Notes: generated by a model from the letters alone, not told the origin. A DNA stretch of 64,000 bases from Lysinibacillus timonensis (GCF_900291985.1 NZ_LT985980.1:646001-710000); one strand, 5' to 3'; shown: positions 8,052 through 16,480, counted from the stretch's first letter. Translations and numbers: made by a program.

Positions 8052-9308
8052 TCAATCATCCTCTTTTAAATCTTCTAAAAAGTCTTTACTAAAGCTTGTT
8101 TTAGAGGCAAAGGAAGATTTCTTTTCGAGTTCAATTCCCTTTTGAATTAACCCCTTACCGAACTTCTTTTCTATCTCATTCATTAAATCATAAATAGGCT
8201 CATCCTTTGCGAACTTTTCATAGTTATCAAATGATAATTGAAGTGGTACATTTTTTAAATCTCGAACATTCGAAACGGTAATTCCTAATAATCGAATAGG
8301 TTCACCACCCCAAGCTCTCGTAAATAATTGAATCGCTTCTTCATAAATATCATTCTTTAAATAAATAGGATTTTGTAAAGTTTTACTTCGGGTAAGATTA
8401 TGCCAATCTGCATCTCGAATTTGGATACTAATCGTTGAGCCACAAATTTTTTTTGCACCTAAGCGTTCAGCAACTTTACTTGCTAATTGTCGAAAGGTCT
8501 CTTCTAATTTCTCGATATCAGTTTCATCATACGGTAGCGTTGTCGAATTCCCAACACTTTTTGTATCATAAATGGAGTCTGGATCTACAGCTCGTGGATC
8601 ATTTCCATTAGCTCGGTCACGTAGGCGTACTCCATTTTTACCAAGTTCTTCCCTTAATAATCCTTCATTCGCTTTTGCTAAATCGCCAATTGTATGAATT
8701 TTTAACGAAGCCAATTTTTTAGCCGTACTCTCCCCTACACCGTGCATTTTAATGACAGGTAATGACCAAAGCTGACTCGCCACATCTCTTTTCCTTAAAA
8801 CCGTTATTCCCATTGGTTTTTTCATATCCGATGCAGTTTTGGCTAAAAATTTATTTGGTGCAATTCCAATTGAACAAGGTAAGTCTAGTTCATTAAAAAT
8901 ACGTAGCTGGATTTCCTTAGCAATGTCAATAGGGTGCTGTTCTTTAGAGAGATCTGTTATATCCATATAACCTTCATCGATTGAAACTGGTTCTATCAAT
9001 TCCGTATAATTTTTTAAAATCTTAAACATTGCTTTTGAAGCAGCTCGGTATTTTGGAAAATCAGGAGGTAGAAGGATTAACTCAGGACATTTCCTTTTGG
9101 CTTCTCCCACATTCATGGTTGTATAAATACCTTTAGCTCTTGCTTCATATGAACTCGTTACAATAATACCCCTTCGTTCTCTTGGATTACCTGCAATAGC
9201 AACTGGTTTCCCTTTTAGCTCAGGGTTATAGGCTTGTTCAACTGAGGCATAGAAGCTATTCATATCGACATGAAAAATGATTCGAGCTATATTACTCAGT
9301 GCTACCAC
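8052..9308 (-). CDS. dinB: DNA polymerase IV (Y-family); start probably internal at CTG
   Basis: A Y-family translesion polymerase of up to 418 residues. Catalytic carboxylates are in FHVDMNSFYASVE and PVSIDEGYMD; the helix-hairpin-helix stretch (VGESTAKKLASLKIHTIGDLAK) and the little-finger domain follow. The most upstream start, GTG at 9306-9308, lies inside the Shine-Dalgarno AAGGAGGTGG itself and cannot be correctly spaced. The in-frame CTG at 9297-9299 is eight bases after AAGGAGG and is the better candidate, giving 415 residues. The gene has the yqjH position and orientation of Bacillus subtilis. The C-terminal tail is basic and acidic mixed, without a recognised clamp motif. Confidence 0.92.
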   Translation of the reverse strand: MVALSNIARIIFHVDMNSFYASVEQAYNPELKGKPVAIAGNPRERRGIIVTSSYEARAKGIYTTMNVGEAKRKCPELILLPPDFPKYRAASKAMFKILKNYTELIEPVSIDEGYMDITDLSKEQHPIDIAKEIQLRIFNELDLPCSIGIAPNKFLAKTASDMKKPMGITVLRKRDVASQLWSLPVIKMHGVGESTAKKLASLKIHTIGDLAKANEGLLREELGKNGVRLRDRANGNDPRAVDPDSIYDTKSVGNSTTLPYDETDIEKLEETFRQLASKVAERLGAKKICGSTISIQIRDADWHNLTRSKTLQNPIYLKNDIYEEAIQLFTRAWGGEPIRLLGITVSNVRDLKNVPLQLSFDNYEKFAKDEPIYDLMNEIEKKFGKGLIQKGIELEKKSSFASKTSFSKDFLEDLKEDD

Positions 9309-9407
9309 CTCCTTATCAATCCCCTTAAAATAATAACAAATTTTATCATACTTTTACGATTTATATGTAAGTATGTACAATACTTACTAATATTTTCAAA
9401 ATTCACA

Positions 9408-9436
9408 TTGACAAATAATTAAATATATAATAATCT
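9408..9436 (+). promoter_or_regulatory. Probable promoter of bioY
   Basis: TTGACA at 9408-9413 followed after 17 bases by TAATCT (9431-9436), within an A/T-rich stretch that also holds TATAAT slightly upstream. The BirA operator starts directly downstream. Confidence 0.55.
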
Positions 9437-9439
9437 CAT

Positions 9440-9474
9440 TTGTGTAAACCTCGTTTTTTAGGGAGTTAACACAA
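9440..9474 (+). promoter_or_regulatory. BirA (biotin repressor) operator
   Basis: TTGTGTAAAC (9440-9449) and its inverted partner GTTAACACAA (9465-9474) are separated by 15 bases, the layout of Bacillus BirA sites. It lies between promoter and start codon of the biotin transporter gene, so biotin excess should repress bioY. Confidence 0.85.
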
Positions 9475-9489
9475 TCGGGAGGCATATAA

Positions 9490-10041
9490 ATGAAATCCAA
9501 AACGTATTCATATGTAATTACGGCGTTTGCAGCTGCCATTATCGCTGTTTTAGCTCAAGTATCAATTCCGTTACCAATGGGGGTTCCAATTACTGGGCAA
9601 ACATTAGCAGTAGGATTAGTCGTTACAATCTTAGGTACAAAATTTGGCACACTTGCTGTTTTCATTTACATTCTTCTTGGCGCTATAGGTATGCCAGTCT
9701 ATTCTGGTCTGTCAGGGGGACTAGGTGTTCTTGTAGGACCAACTGGAGGATATATTATCGGCTTTTTAGCACAAGCATTTATCCAAGGACTTTATATGGA
9801 TAAATTGGGATATAATTATTTCCATTCCATTATCTCCAATTTAATTGGTATGGTTGTTACATTAGCGTTTGGAACAGCATGGCTAAAATTTGCCGCAAGT
9901 CTTTCATGGGAAGCTGCATTTATGGGCGGCGTAGCACCATTTATTGTGTTAGGAATTGTAAAAGCTGTTATTGCAGCTTGGGTCGGTATACTTGTTCGTA
10001 ACCGATTATTTAGCGCAAATTTACTTCAAAAATTCGCATAA
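9490..10041 (+). CDS. bioY: Biotin transporter BioY (ECF S component)
   Basis: A 183-residue membrane protein of about six helices, the biotin-binding S component of an energy-coupling-factor transporter. Family motifs seen are VSIPLPMGVPITGQTLAVGLV (split here by the membrane segment), LLGAIGMPVYSGLSGG and LVGPTGGYIIGFLAQAF. No energising module is next to it, so it must share one encoded elsewhere or act alone. The ATG follows GGGAGG. Regulation by the BirA operator just upstream is well supported. A bidirectional terminator follows. Biotin supply also serves the acyl-CoA carboxylase encoded further right. Confidence 0.93.
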   Translation: MKSKTYSYVITAFAAAIIAVLAQVSIPLPMGVPITGQTLAVGLVVTILGTKFGTLAVFIYILLGAIGMPVYSGLSGGLGVLVGPTGGYIIGFLAQAFIQGLYMDKLGYNYFHSIISNLIGMVVTLAFGTAWLKFAASLSWEAAFMGGVAPFIVLGIVKAVIAAWVGILVRNRLFSANLLQKFA

Positions 10042-10046
10042 CAATT

Positions 10047-10084
10047 AGTAAAAGCGAGCTTAAAAAGCCCGCTTTTACTTTTAT
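10047..10084. terminator. Bidirectional terminator between bioY and the rib operon
   Basis: Arms AAAAGCGAGCTT and AGCCCGCTTTT around a short A-rich loop, with T-rich flanks on both strands. Confidence 0.7.
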
Positions 10085-10632
10085 ATCGAAAAATCCGACC
10101 ATTCTTTAATTCTGGGAATATTATAATGCTGATTATACGATTGGTCCTTTACGAATATGTTGAGATTTACATCTTTTAATGTATTTAGTACAGCTGGCTT
10201 ATCATCGAAGTAATAATCTAAATCTAATTCCTTGATGATGTTTATTTTTTCATCATCCTGCATTCCACAATAGAAATGCTCCTCTTTAACAGGGAAACCT
10301 TGATCTTTCATCCACTGTCTCGTCCTAATGCAATAACTTTTTGGACGAGAGGTGATATAAAATATTTCATGTCCCATATCCTCTAGTTTGTTTAGCAATT
10401 CTACTGACCCTTCAAAGGGGGGACAATCTGTAAAATAGATTTCCTCTAACAAACTTGTCCACATTTTTCCGCCATCTTCTTTGGTTAAACCGAAAGCCTC
10501 ATGGATTTCAACAGTTCTTAACTGTCGAAAAACATCCAACCCTATATTTTGATTTAATTTCCGATTATAAATATGGAAAGCATGTTCCCTTAAATTAATT
10601 AATGTATCATCAATATCAAAACCAAATCTCAC
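10081..10632 (-). CDS. HAD-superfamily 5'-nucleotidase (NT5C-like)
   Basis: A 183-residue HAD phosphatase. Motif I is FDIDDTL (residues 4-10), motif II is FYITSRPKS, and motif III is YFDDKPAVL, as in 5'(3')-deoxyribonucleotidase-like proteins of Firmicutes. It should remove a phosphate from a nucleotide or related sugar phosphate. It is the last gene of a compact operon with ribA, ribD and a flavin monooxygenase (17-base gap). This context raises the idea that it is the otherwise unlinked phosphatase acting on the ribitylaminouracil phosphate made by RibD; that is inference. The start is GTG, with GAAGG about ten bases before it. Confidence 0.82.
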   Translation of the reverse strand: MRFGFDIDDTLINLREHAFHIYNRKLNQNIGLDVFRQLRTVEIHEAFGLTKEDGGKMWTSLLEEIYFTDCPPFEGSVELLNKLEDMGHEIFYITSRPKSYCIRTRQWMKDQGFPVKEEHFYCGMQDDEKINIIKELDLDYYFDDKPAVLNTLKDVNLNIFVKDQSYNQHYNIPRIKEWSDFSI

Positions 10633-10649
10633 GAAGTATCTACCTTCTT

Positions 10650-11732
10650 TTATGAATATATGACAAACTGAGTGGCAAAATTTTGTTCTTTCTCAATTTG
10701 TATTGCTTGTAATTTTTCAATTTCTTTTTTGCGATTCAACTCACAGGTAATTAAATCTAATTCATTTATTTTCTCAGGTGTAATCACCTGCGCCAAACTA
10801 TCTGCATCCTTCATTGCACTATTTAAACCAAATGCTCCTGTTGGTGTCATAGTGTGTACGGCATCTCCCAAAAATGCGACTCCATTTCTTCCCCAATTCT
10901 CACTAAAATTACTATGAACGTCTAGTACAACGAAATCATTCCAAGAAGTGATGTTTTCTTTAACCGAGCTCACCAATATCGGAAATGCTTTTATTAATTT
11001 TTCAATAAATGTATCAAAAGGTTGCTTACGCAGTTCAGGGAAGGAGTCTTCTTTAATGTTCCAGCCAATTTGTATATAGTTATTTGTTTGCGTAAATAAT
11101 GAAAGCTGATATCCGTCAATTCGCGCCATTTTTATGGATGGTTCCCACCCTTGGGGAGCTGGTATCCTCGCCCATAATAAGTCATAGCCATGTTTCCGTT
11201 TATTTACTTCTATTCCTGCTTTTTTACGTACAGTTGAAAATCGACCATCTGCTCCTACCGTTAAACGGCTCAAGATAGTTAATTCTTTTCCTTCATGCAT
11301 TGCCTTCACTCCATAGAAACTTCCATTTTCATTTAGGAGCAAATCAACAACCCTCGTATTCGTCATTAGAGTGAAATTTGGATATTGGCTTGCTTCCTCA
11401 ATCAAAACCTTTAATAAGTGGGCTTGGGGGACATGAATCCCTAAATGGCCTACATTGGGATCTGGAAGTATTTTTTTTATTAATTTTCCATTTTCCCAAT
11501 ACTCAAGAGATTCCATCGGTAACATGCCTAATTTCTCAACTTTTGAAAATAAACCATACTTCTTTAAAATGGCTTCTCCTTCTTCATTTAGATGTTCACC
11601 TCTGAAAGACTTTGCGATTTTTTGATGTCTTTCTAAGAGAATGACCGAAACATTCTGCTTCGCTAATAAATAAGCTAGCAACGCTCCACCAGGTCCTGCT
11701 CCTACAATACAAACATCCGCGTCATATTTCAT
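10650..11732 (-). CDS. FAD-dependent monooxygenase (PHBH/UbiH-like group)
   Basis: A 360-residue flavoprotein. The N-terminal FAD dinucleotide fold is VGAGPGGALLAYLLAKQ, followed by LLERH. The second FAD motif GVAFLGDAVHTMTPTGAFG is near the end and is typical of class A aromatic hydroxylases and 2-polyprenyl-6-methoxyphenol hydroxylase-like enzymes. It should hydroxylate or oxidise a small ring compound with NAD(P)H and oxygen. The start ATG at 11730-11732 is favoured over the GTG three codons upstream because AGGG sits eight bases before it. It overlaps the end of ribD by 11 bases, so the two genes are translationally coupled. The substrate is unknown. Confidence 0.85.
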   Translation of the reverse strand: MKYDADVCIVGAGPGGALLAYLLAKQNVSVILLERHQKIAKSFRGEHLNEEGEAILKKYGLFSKVEKLGMLPMESLEYWENGKLIKKILPDPNVGHLGIHVPQAHLLKVLIEEASQYPNFTLMTNTRVVDLLLNENGSFYGVKAMHEGKELTILSRLTVGADGRFSTVRKKAGIEVNKRKHGYDLLWARIPAPQGWEPSIKMARIDGYQLSLFTQTNNYIQIGWNIKEDSFPELRKQPFDTFIEKLIKAFPILVSSVKENITSWNDFVVLDVHSNFSENWGRNGVAFLGDAVHTMTPTGAFGLNSAMKDADSLAQVITPEKINELDLITCELNRKKEIEKLQAIQIEKEQNFATQFVIYS

Positions 11733-12837
11733 GTTGTGCACCCTGCTTTGGATATGCTGTTATACATAAATCTTGTCCAATCGATTGGAAAGAATCAAAT
11801 TCAAGTTCTAATGCTTGATCCATTGAATCGACGTCTTGGCCTGAAATTGGTGAAATTGAGTTTAAGCCACCAATGACTTTAGGGGCCATATAAACGAGAA
11901 ATTTATTGATTAGACCTGCTCTTAGGAAGGATGCGTGGACATGGCCACCACCTTCTACTAACATATCAGTAATTCCTAGTTTATAAAGTTCTTCAAGCAT
12001 TTCGGTTAGGTTTAAACCTCGTTCATCTTTTGATACTAAAAGAAGTGATACACCTTTATTTTGAAGAGCAATCCTTTTATTTGCATCAGCATTAACAGTC
12101 GTTACTATGATCGTTTTCGCAACGGATGTGTCTAATACATTCGCATCTAATTGAATTTTCAAATGACTATCTAGAATAATTCGAATTGGGTTTTTCCCAT
12201 TACCTTCTGGCAATCTTGTCGTTAATGTTGGATTGTCTGCTAAAACAGTTCCGATACCAACTAAAATTGCATCGACTCGGTGACGAATTTGATGGACATG
12301 CTGACGTGCTGCTTCACCAGTAATCCATTTTGAGTGACCGGTATGTGTAGCGATTTTACCGTCTAATGTCATTGCGTACTTCGAAATGACAAACGGTCTA
12401 CTCGTAAGCATATTATGAATAAATCGCTCATTTAGTTTTCGCGCTTCGTCTTCTAATACGCCAACTTCTACAGGAATTCCAGCATCTTCAATTAGTTTTA
12501 TCCCTCGACCAGCTACCGAAGGGTTAGGGTCTGTTGTAGCAACAACAACACGAGCTACTCTAGAATCTATCACTAAATTTGCACAAGGTGGCGTTTTTCC
12601 ATAATGTGAGCACGGTTCTAACGTGACATATAATGTAGCACCTTCTGCATGATGACCAGCCATGTTAAATGCGTGTACTTCAGCATGAGGTTCCCCCGCT
12701 TTACGATGTAAGCCCGTTCCAACAATGACTCCATCTTTCACGAGTACAGCACCTACAACTGGATTAGGATTCGTATTTCCTAATGCAGAAGCTGCTAAAT
12801 CTAATGCTAATTGCATATACTCTTTATCTGTTTTCAA
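11722..12837 (-). CDS. ribD: Bifunctional diaminohydroxyphosphoribosylaminopyrimidine deaminase / reductase
   Basis: A 371-residue full-length RibD catalysing the second and third steps of riboflavin synthesis. The N-terminal deaminase domain has the zinc motif HAEVHAF and PCSHYGKTPPC (about residues 50-84). The C-terminal reductase domain holds KYAMTLDGKIATHTGHSKWI and LVEGGGHVHASFL. Both active sites look intact. The start is TTG, seven bases after AGGTG. It is the second gene of the ribA-ribD-monooxygenase-phosphatase operon; ribE, ribH and ribB are absent, so a separate standard riboflavin operon probably exists elsewhere in the genome and this would be a second copy. Confidence 0.93.
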   Translation of the reverse strand: MKTDKEYMQLALDLAASALGNTNPNPVVGAVLVKDGVIVGTGLHRKAGEPHAEVHAFNMAGHHAEGATLYVTLEPCSHYGKTPPCANLVIDSRVARVVVATTDPNPSVAGRGIKLIEDAGIPVEVGVLEDEARKLNERFIHNMLTSRPFVISKYAMTLDGKIATHTGHSKWITGEAARQHVHQIRHRVDAILVGIGTVLADNPTLTTRLPEGNGKNPIRIILDSHLKIQLDANVLDTSVAKTIIVTTVNADANKRIALQNKGVSLLLVSKDERGLNLTEMLEELYKLGITDMLVEGGGHVHASFLRAGLINKFLVYMAPKVIGGLNSISPISGQDVDSMDQALELEFDSFQSIGQDLCITAYPKQGAQHEI

Positions 12838-12851
12838 TACTACGCACCTAC

Positions 12852-13595
12852 TTACACGATAATTTTTGAATCTGCTATATGACCCGATTTTTCAATTTTA
12901 GTATTTAAATAATGACGGTTTGCATCCGTTAAACCACCCCACAATGAGATGTGTTTATCAGATAGAAGACCATGTAATTTTAGAGCTGCTAATTTTTTTG
13001 GATTATTCGTAATTAATGTGACTGGTTTTTCTCTTAAAGATTCTAAAACTTTAATTGCTTCTTCGTATGATCGCATATCATCTTCAAAGCCTAAAGCATT
13101 GTTCGCTTCAACAGTATCATACCCATCTTCTTGAAGTAGGTAAGCTAATGATTTTGAAAATAAACCGATGCCACGTCCTTCATGATCTGCAAGATAAAAG
13201 ATAGCCCCACAACCATGCTCTTTAATCATTTTCATTGATTCATGTAATTGATAACCACAGTCACATCGCTGACTACCAAAAATGTCACCCGTATGGCAAA
13301 TACTATGCATTCGAATAATTGCGTCGTCTTCGTTTTCAAAGTCACCATAAACTAACACAGAAGACTGTTGTCTAGCCGCTAGATTGGCGTGTAAAATAGA
13401 TTCTAGTATTGCTTCTTTTGTTAATTGTCCATCCAATGTTAGCCAAGTATACCATTGGAATGTAGCTTCAAAGTCTCCCTGTCTAATAGGTAGCTTTACA
13501 GGACCTACAATACAGATTGTTTGATTCTCTTTATATTCAACAATTTTCATCTTCTCAAATAATAATTCTTTTTTATCTTGTAATACATTTTTCAT
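12852..13595 (-). CDS. ribA: GTP cyclohydrolase II (stand-alone, not fused to RibB)
   Basis: A 247-residue GTP cyclohydrolase II that opens GTP to the 2,5-diaminopyrimidine phosphate, the entry step of flavin synthesis. The zinc motif CHTGDIFGSQRCDCG is intact, followed by the catalytic stretch YLADHEGRGIGLFSK. In Bacillus the housekeeping enzyme is normally fused to RibB (DHBP synthase); here there is only about 45 residues of extra N-terminus and no RibB domain. It is the first gene of the operon. ATG follows GGGTGATG. No FMN riboswitch is visible upstream. Confidence 0.92.
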   Translation of the reverse strand: MKNVLQDKKELLFEKMKIVEYKENQTICIVGPVKLPIRQGDFEATFQWYTWLTLDGQLTKEAILESILHANLAARQQSSVLVYGDFENEDDAIIRMHSICHTGDIFGSQRCDCGYQLHESMKMIKEHGCGAIFYLADHEGRGIGLFSKSLAYLLQEDGYDTVEANNALGFEDDMRSYEEAIKVLESLREKPVTLITNNPKKLAALKLHGLLSDKHISLWGGLTDANRHYLNTKIEKSGHIADSKIIV

Positions 13596-13636
13596 ATGAA
13601 ATCATCACCCATTCGCTCTGTAATTCTAACTCTTAC

Positions 13637-13660
13637 CTTAAGTTACTTTTCGTAACTAAG
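13637..13660. promoter_or_regulatory. Inverted repeat in the ribA promoter region, candidate operator
   Basis: CTTAAGTTAC then TTTTC then GTAACTAAG form an imperfect palindrome centred near 13649. On the minus strand a TTGACA lies about 35 bases upstream of it (13682-13687), so the palindrome sits at or just after the promoter where a repressor could act. The regulator is unknown. Confidence 0.45.
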
Positions 13661-13719
13661 TGTATTATAATAATTAAAACGTGTCAAATTTATAATATGC
13701 AATTACTTATTACTTAAGT

Positions 13720-14235
13720 TTGGCATTACCCCAGTTGTTCAATTAATATTACTTTATACATACGGATAATCAACTCTTTTGTAAAATATTAATTATATAT
13801 GAAGCATTCCAAGTAATACAGCAATTTACATTTGCTATTGTTTTAATTGGTGAATGAAAAATATGAGAAATTGGGTGATAAAATGCGGGAAAAATTGCCT
13901 GGTTAACAGATACTTCTACTATTTTACGATGAGAAATTTATCGAAGAGAATCTTATTTATATTTTACCTATCATCATAATATTTGAAGAAGGATCCTTCG
14001 ATATTTCACTAGATGATGTTTGGGAAAAGTGAATGCATGAGGTGGCATTGTTCGTTCCAATAATGAATACGAAGCTAACCGTTGGAGAATAGAATGACAA
14101 CAACAATTCCCTTTAGTAACACTTGTTCTTTACCCCTTTAGTTCAGCCATCGGTTTTCATGCTGGTGAAGTACAATTGGATTGAGTTCGATTGCCAATAA
14201 TTAAGCCTGAGGTCGTCACAAAACAGTCATGTTTT
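13720..14235 (+). pseudogene. Gene-free stretch with a decayed coding remnant
   Basis: No intact gene is visible in these roughly 500 bases. Protein-like fragments in two plus-strand frames appear in order: FEEGSFDISLDDVWEK from about 13982, then GGIVRSNNEYEANRWRIE from about 14040, then FPLVTLVLYPFSSAIGFHAG and LPIIKPEVV before 14212. They are broken by stops and at least one frameshift. The first fragment resembles the N-terminus of small SRPBCC-fold proteins, but this identification is weak. The remnant runs up to the tandem duplication described next. Confidence 0.35.
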
Positions 14236-14582
14236 ATGCGACCACTTTTTGTATCCTATCTACCATTTGACACATTCAACTACATTTTTGAAAAACGATG
14301 ATACACATCATTTAAAGTCTCACATCCTATTTGTTGTACTTTATCAATATATACACCCCATAATTTAGCCGTCATCATCGCGTCACCTAATGCATGATGA
14401 CGATGTTTAATTGGGATGTCATGATAAGAACAAAGTTGATCTAATGATGCTGTTTTAATGTTTGGTTCTACTATTTTATATAGAAAAGACGTGTCGACAA
14501 TACGGTGTTTTAAAGGGGTTCTTAAAATTTTATTACTATAGTATTGCATAAAGCTTCTTTCATGGTTTGCATGGTGCGCAAC
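14236..14582. repeat. Tandem duplication, copy 1 (347 bp)
   Basis: This stretch is repeated directly as 14583-14929. Unit length is 347 bases in each case, and the boundaries are exact: the bases flanking the two copies differ on both sides. Copy 2 belongs to the intact exonuclease gene and its downstream tail; copy 1 is the extra copy. Confidence 0.9.
14280..14582 (-). pseudogene. Duplicated 3' fragment of the exonuclease gene
   Basis: An open frame of 89 residues (from the ATG at 14549) is identical to the C-terminal 89 residues of the adjacent exonuclease-like protein. It exists only because of the 347-bp tandem duplication. It lacks the N-terminal catalytic motif DIETTG, so it cannot be an active nuclease. 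No Shine-Dalgarno of its own is evident. Treat as a gene fragment, not a separate gene. Confidence 0.9.
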
Positions 14583-14929
14583 ATGCGACCACTTTTTGTA
14601 TCCTATCTACCATTTGACACATTCAACTACATTTTTGAAAAACGATGATACACATCATTTAAAGTCTCACATCCTATTTGTTGTACTTTATCAATATATA
14701 CACCCCATAATTTAGCCGTCATCATCGCGTCACCTAATGCATGATGACGATGTTTAATTGGGATGTCATGATAAGAACAAAGTTGATCTAATGATGCTGT
14801 TTTAATGTTTGGTTCTACTATTTTATATAGAAAAGACGTGTCGACAATACGGTGTTTTAAAGGGGTTCTTAAAATTTTATTACTATAGTATTGCATAAAG
14901 CTTCTTTCATGGTTTGCATGGTGCGCAAC
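14583..14929. repeat. Tandem duplication, copy 2 (347 bp)
   Basis: Second unit of the direct repeat. It contains the natural 3' end of the exonuclease gene. Confidence 0.9.
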
Positions 14930-15349
14930 TAAAGGATACTTGTTCACGAATTGAAAAAATCCAATAAGTACATCCGTTATATTAGGAGCACTTATTACTT
15001 GTTCATTCGTAATACCTGTTAATTTTTCAATTTCACTTGGCACTTTCTGATCATACTGAATTAGCGAATAAAATGTCTCAGAATCGCGAATCTCACTACC
15101 TGTCATTTTTACTGCACCAATTGAAAGAATTGCATCACCATTCTCTGGTGAAAAACCTGTTGTTTCAATGTCAAAAACAACTACTTCTAGCTCATTTAAA
15201 TTTTTATTCATGACATCTTCACGAGTAATTTCCTTTTGTAAATGCCTTAAATAAGCAGTTTGTTGTAAGTTTTGTGGCTCACTAACTCCTCCAAAGGAAC
15301 GTCTTGTTTGCATTCCTCTTAACATTTGCATAAACGGTTCAAACGCCAT
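14627..15349 (-). CDS. 3'-5' exonuclease, DnaQ/epsilon-like (DEDDh)
   Basis: A 240-residue protein with the DEDDh exonuclease fold. Exo I is VVFDIETTGFS (about residue 55), Exo II is in the VAHHANHERSFM area, and Exo III is HRHHALGDAMMTAKLW with the general-base histidine. About 50 residues of extra N-terminus precede the fold. The ATG at 15347-15349 follows AAAGGGTG; the GTG three codons upstream lies in the Shine-Dalgarno and is rejected. It lies directly downstream of a DUF294 nucleotidyltransferase gene (62-base gap), a pairing seen in other bacteria. The role is unknown: repair or nucleotide turnover. Its 3' end has been tandemly duplicated. Confidence 0.85.
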   Translation of the reverse strand: MAFEPFMQMLRGMQTRRSFGGVSEPQNLQQTAYLRHLQKEITREDVMNKNLNELEVVVFDIETTGFSPENGDAILSIGAVKMTGSEIRDSETFYSLIQYDQKVPSEIEKLTGITNEQVISAPNITDVLIGFFQFVNKYPLVAHHANHERSFMQYYSNKILRTPLKHRIVDTSFLYKIVEPNIKTASLDQLCSYHDIPIKHRHHALGDAMMTAKLWGVYIDKVQQIGCETLNDVYHRFSKM

Positions 15350-15411
15350 ATTAAACACCCTTTTATAATTTATAGCAAAATGTGATTTAGGTACTTATAG
15401 CTCAATTCGAA

Positions 15412-16377
15412 TTAGGGCTTCCTGTCTTTAAGTAAAGAAAGAACTTCATCATGTAGTCTTTTACCATCTTTTAATATTAATTTCAGTTCTTTTCGCTGTT
15501 CTTTTGAAAGCTTCTTAGTATTTAAGTAATGGGTATCATCATAACTAGATGCATCAGTTAGTTTCATTCGATATCTAATTAAATTGGTAAAGTTCACTTC
15601 ACTATATCGAACTAACGTTTGATACTCTTCTTTTTGAGCTAATATATTCATTCGTTCTAAAGTAGATGTTTCATAGATACCCTCTTTTATCGATAGTAAA
15701 CGAATCGAATTGACATAGGGGATAAATGCTGCATACTTTAAATTTACACAACCCTGATAAACACCATGTTGTTCAACGATAATTTGACCAAATGGACCAA
15801 TAACACTTTTCACCAGCTTCATATTAGCAACAAATCGTTTTAGTAAATTCGGAAAATTTTTTTGATATTGAAGAATTACTGATTTCAGATGGTGTAAAAA
15901 GTACGTACTGCCGTAAAGAACACGAGCATCAAAAAAAATTTGTAAATACCTAATAGCATCCCAACTTTTGTCTTCCAACCAGTTTACAAGTTGCATTTCC
16001 CATTGTGCCAATGACTTATTCCAAATAGGATTGGAACACATAACCAATCCCTTGCAGTACGGATAACCAACATAATTCATTCCATATGAAATTTCATCAC
16101 CTAAATTTTTAAAATATAAATCATTTACTAAATTAGAAGTTTCATAAACTATTCCGTGGTCTTGATCACTAATTAAGCCTTGTTCGTTTCGCCCACCACT
16201 CCCAGTAACAAACCATGCAAATGCACATGGTGGTTGAACAACTTGCATTTTACTTTTCGCTACCTCTAGTACTTTTAACATTACCTGATCATGAAAATAG
16301 TTGAGTGATGCATTTGTATCTAAAAATGATGCGATATTTTGTTCCTTCCATTGTTTAATTGATTCGTAACTTTCCAT
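15412..16377 (-). CDS. DUF294 nucleotidyltransferase-like protein
   Basis: A 321-residue protein related to the nucleotidyltransferase domain of GlnD. FVTGSGGRNEQGLISDQDHGIVYE is the active-site region: GSGGR plus the D.D pair in SDQDHGI. PYCKGLVMCSNPIWNKS and a helical C-terminal DUF294_C region follow. No cyclic-nucleotide or CBS domains are fused. The start ATG at 16375-16377 follows AGAGGAAG; an earlier ATG 23 residues upstream lacks a signal. The gene lies between an ammonium transporter and the exonuclease, with a hairpin separating it from the former. The target of nucleotidylation is unknown. Confidence 0.82.
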   Translation of the reverse strand: MESYESIKQWKEQNIASFLDTNASLNYFHDQVMLKVLEVAKSKMQVVQPPCAFAWFVTGSGGRNEQGLISDQDHGIVYETSNLVNDLYFKNLGDEISYGMNYVGYPYCKGLVMCSNPIWNKSLAQWEMQLVNWLEDKSWDAIRYLQIFFDARVLYGSTYFLHHLKSVILQYQKNFPNLLKRFVANMKLVKSVIGPFGQIIVEQHGVYQGCVNLKYAAFIPYVNSIRLLSIKEGIYETSTLERMNILAQKEEYQTLVRYSEVNFTNLIRYRMKLTDASSYDDTHYLNTKKLSKEQRKELKLILKDGKRLHDEVLSLLKDRKP

Positions 16378-16480
16378 GACCCACTTCCTCTTTCTATTGA
16401 AGCTAGCTTTAGTTAAATGATACTTTTTAAATCCCTTTTGAAACAACTCTTTAATACGATTAGTTGTTACTATTAGGATG

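Noticed and set aside
13596-13720. FMN riboswitch in front of ribA
   Set aside because: None of the conserved RFN elements is seen in the short leader.
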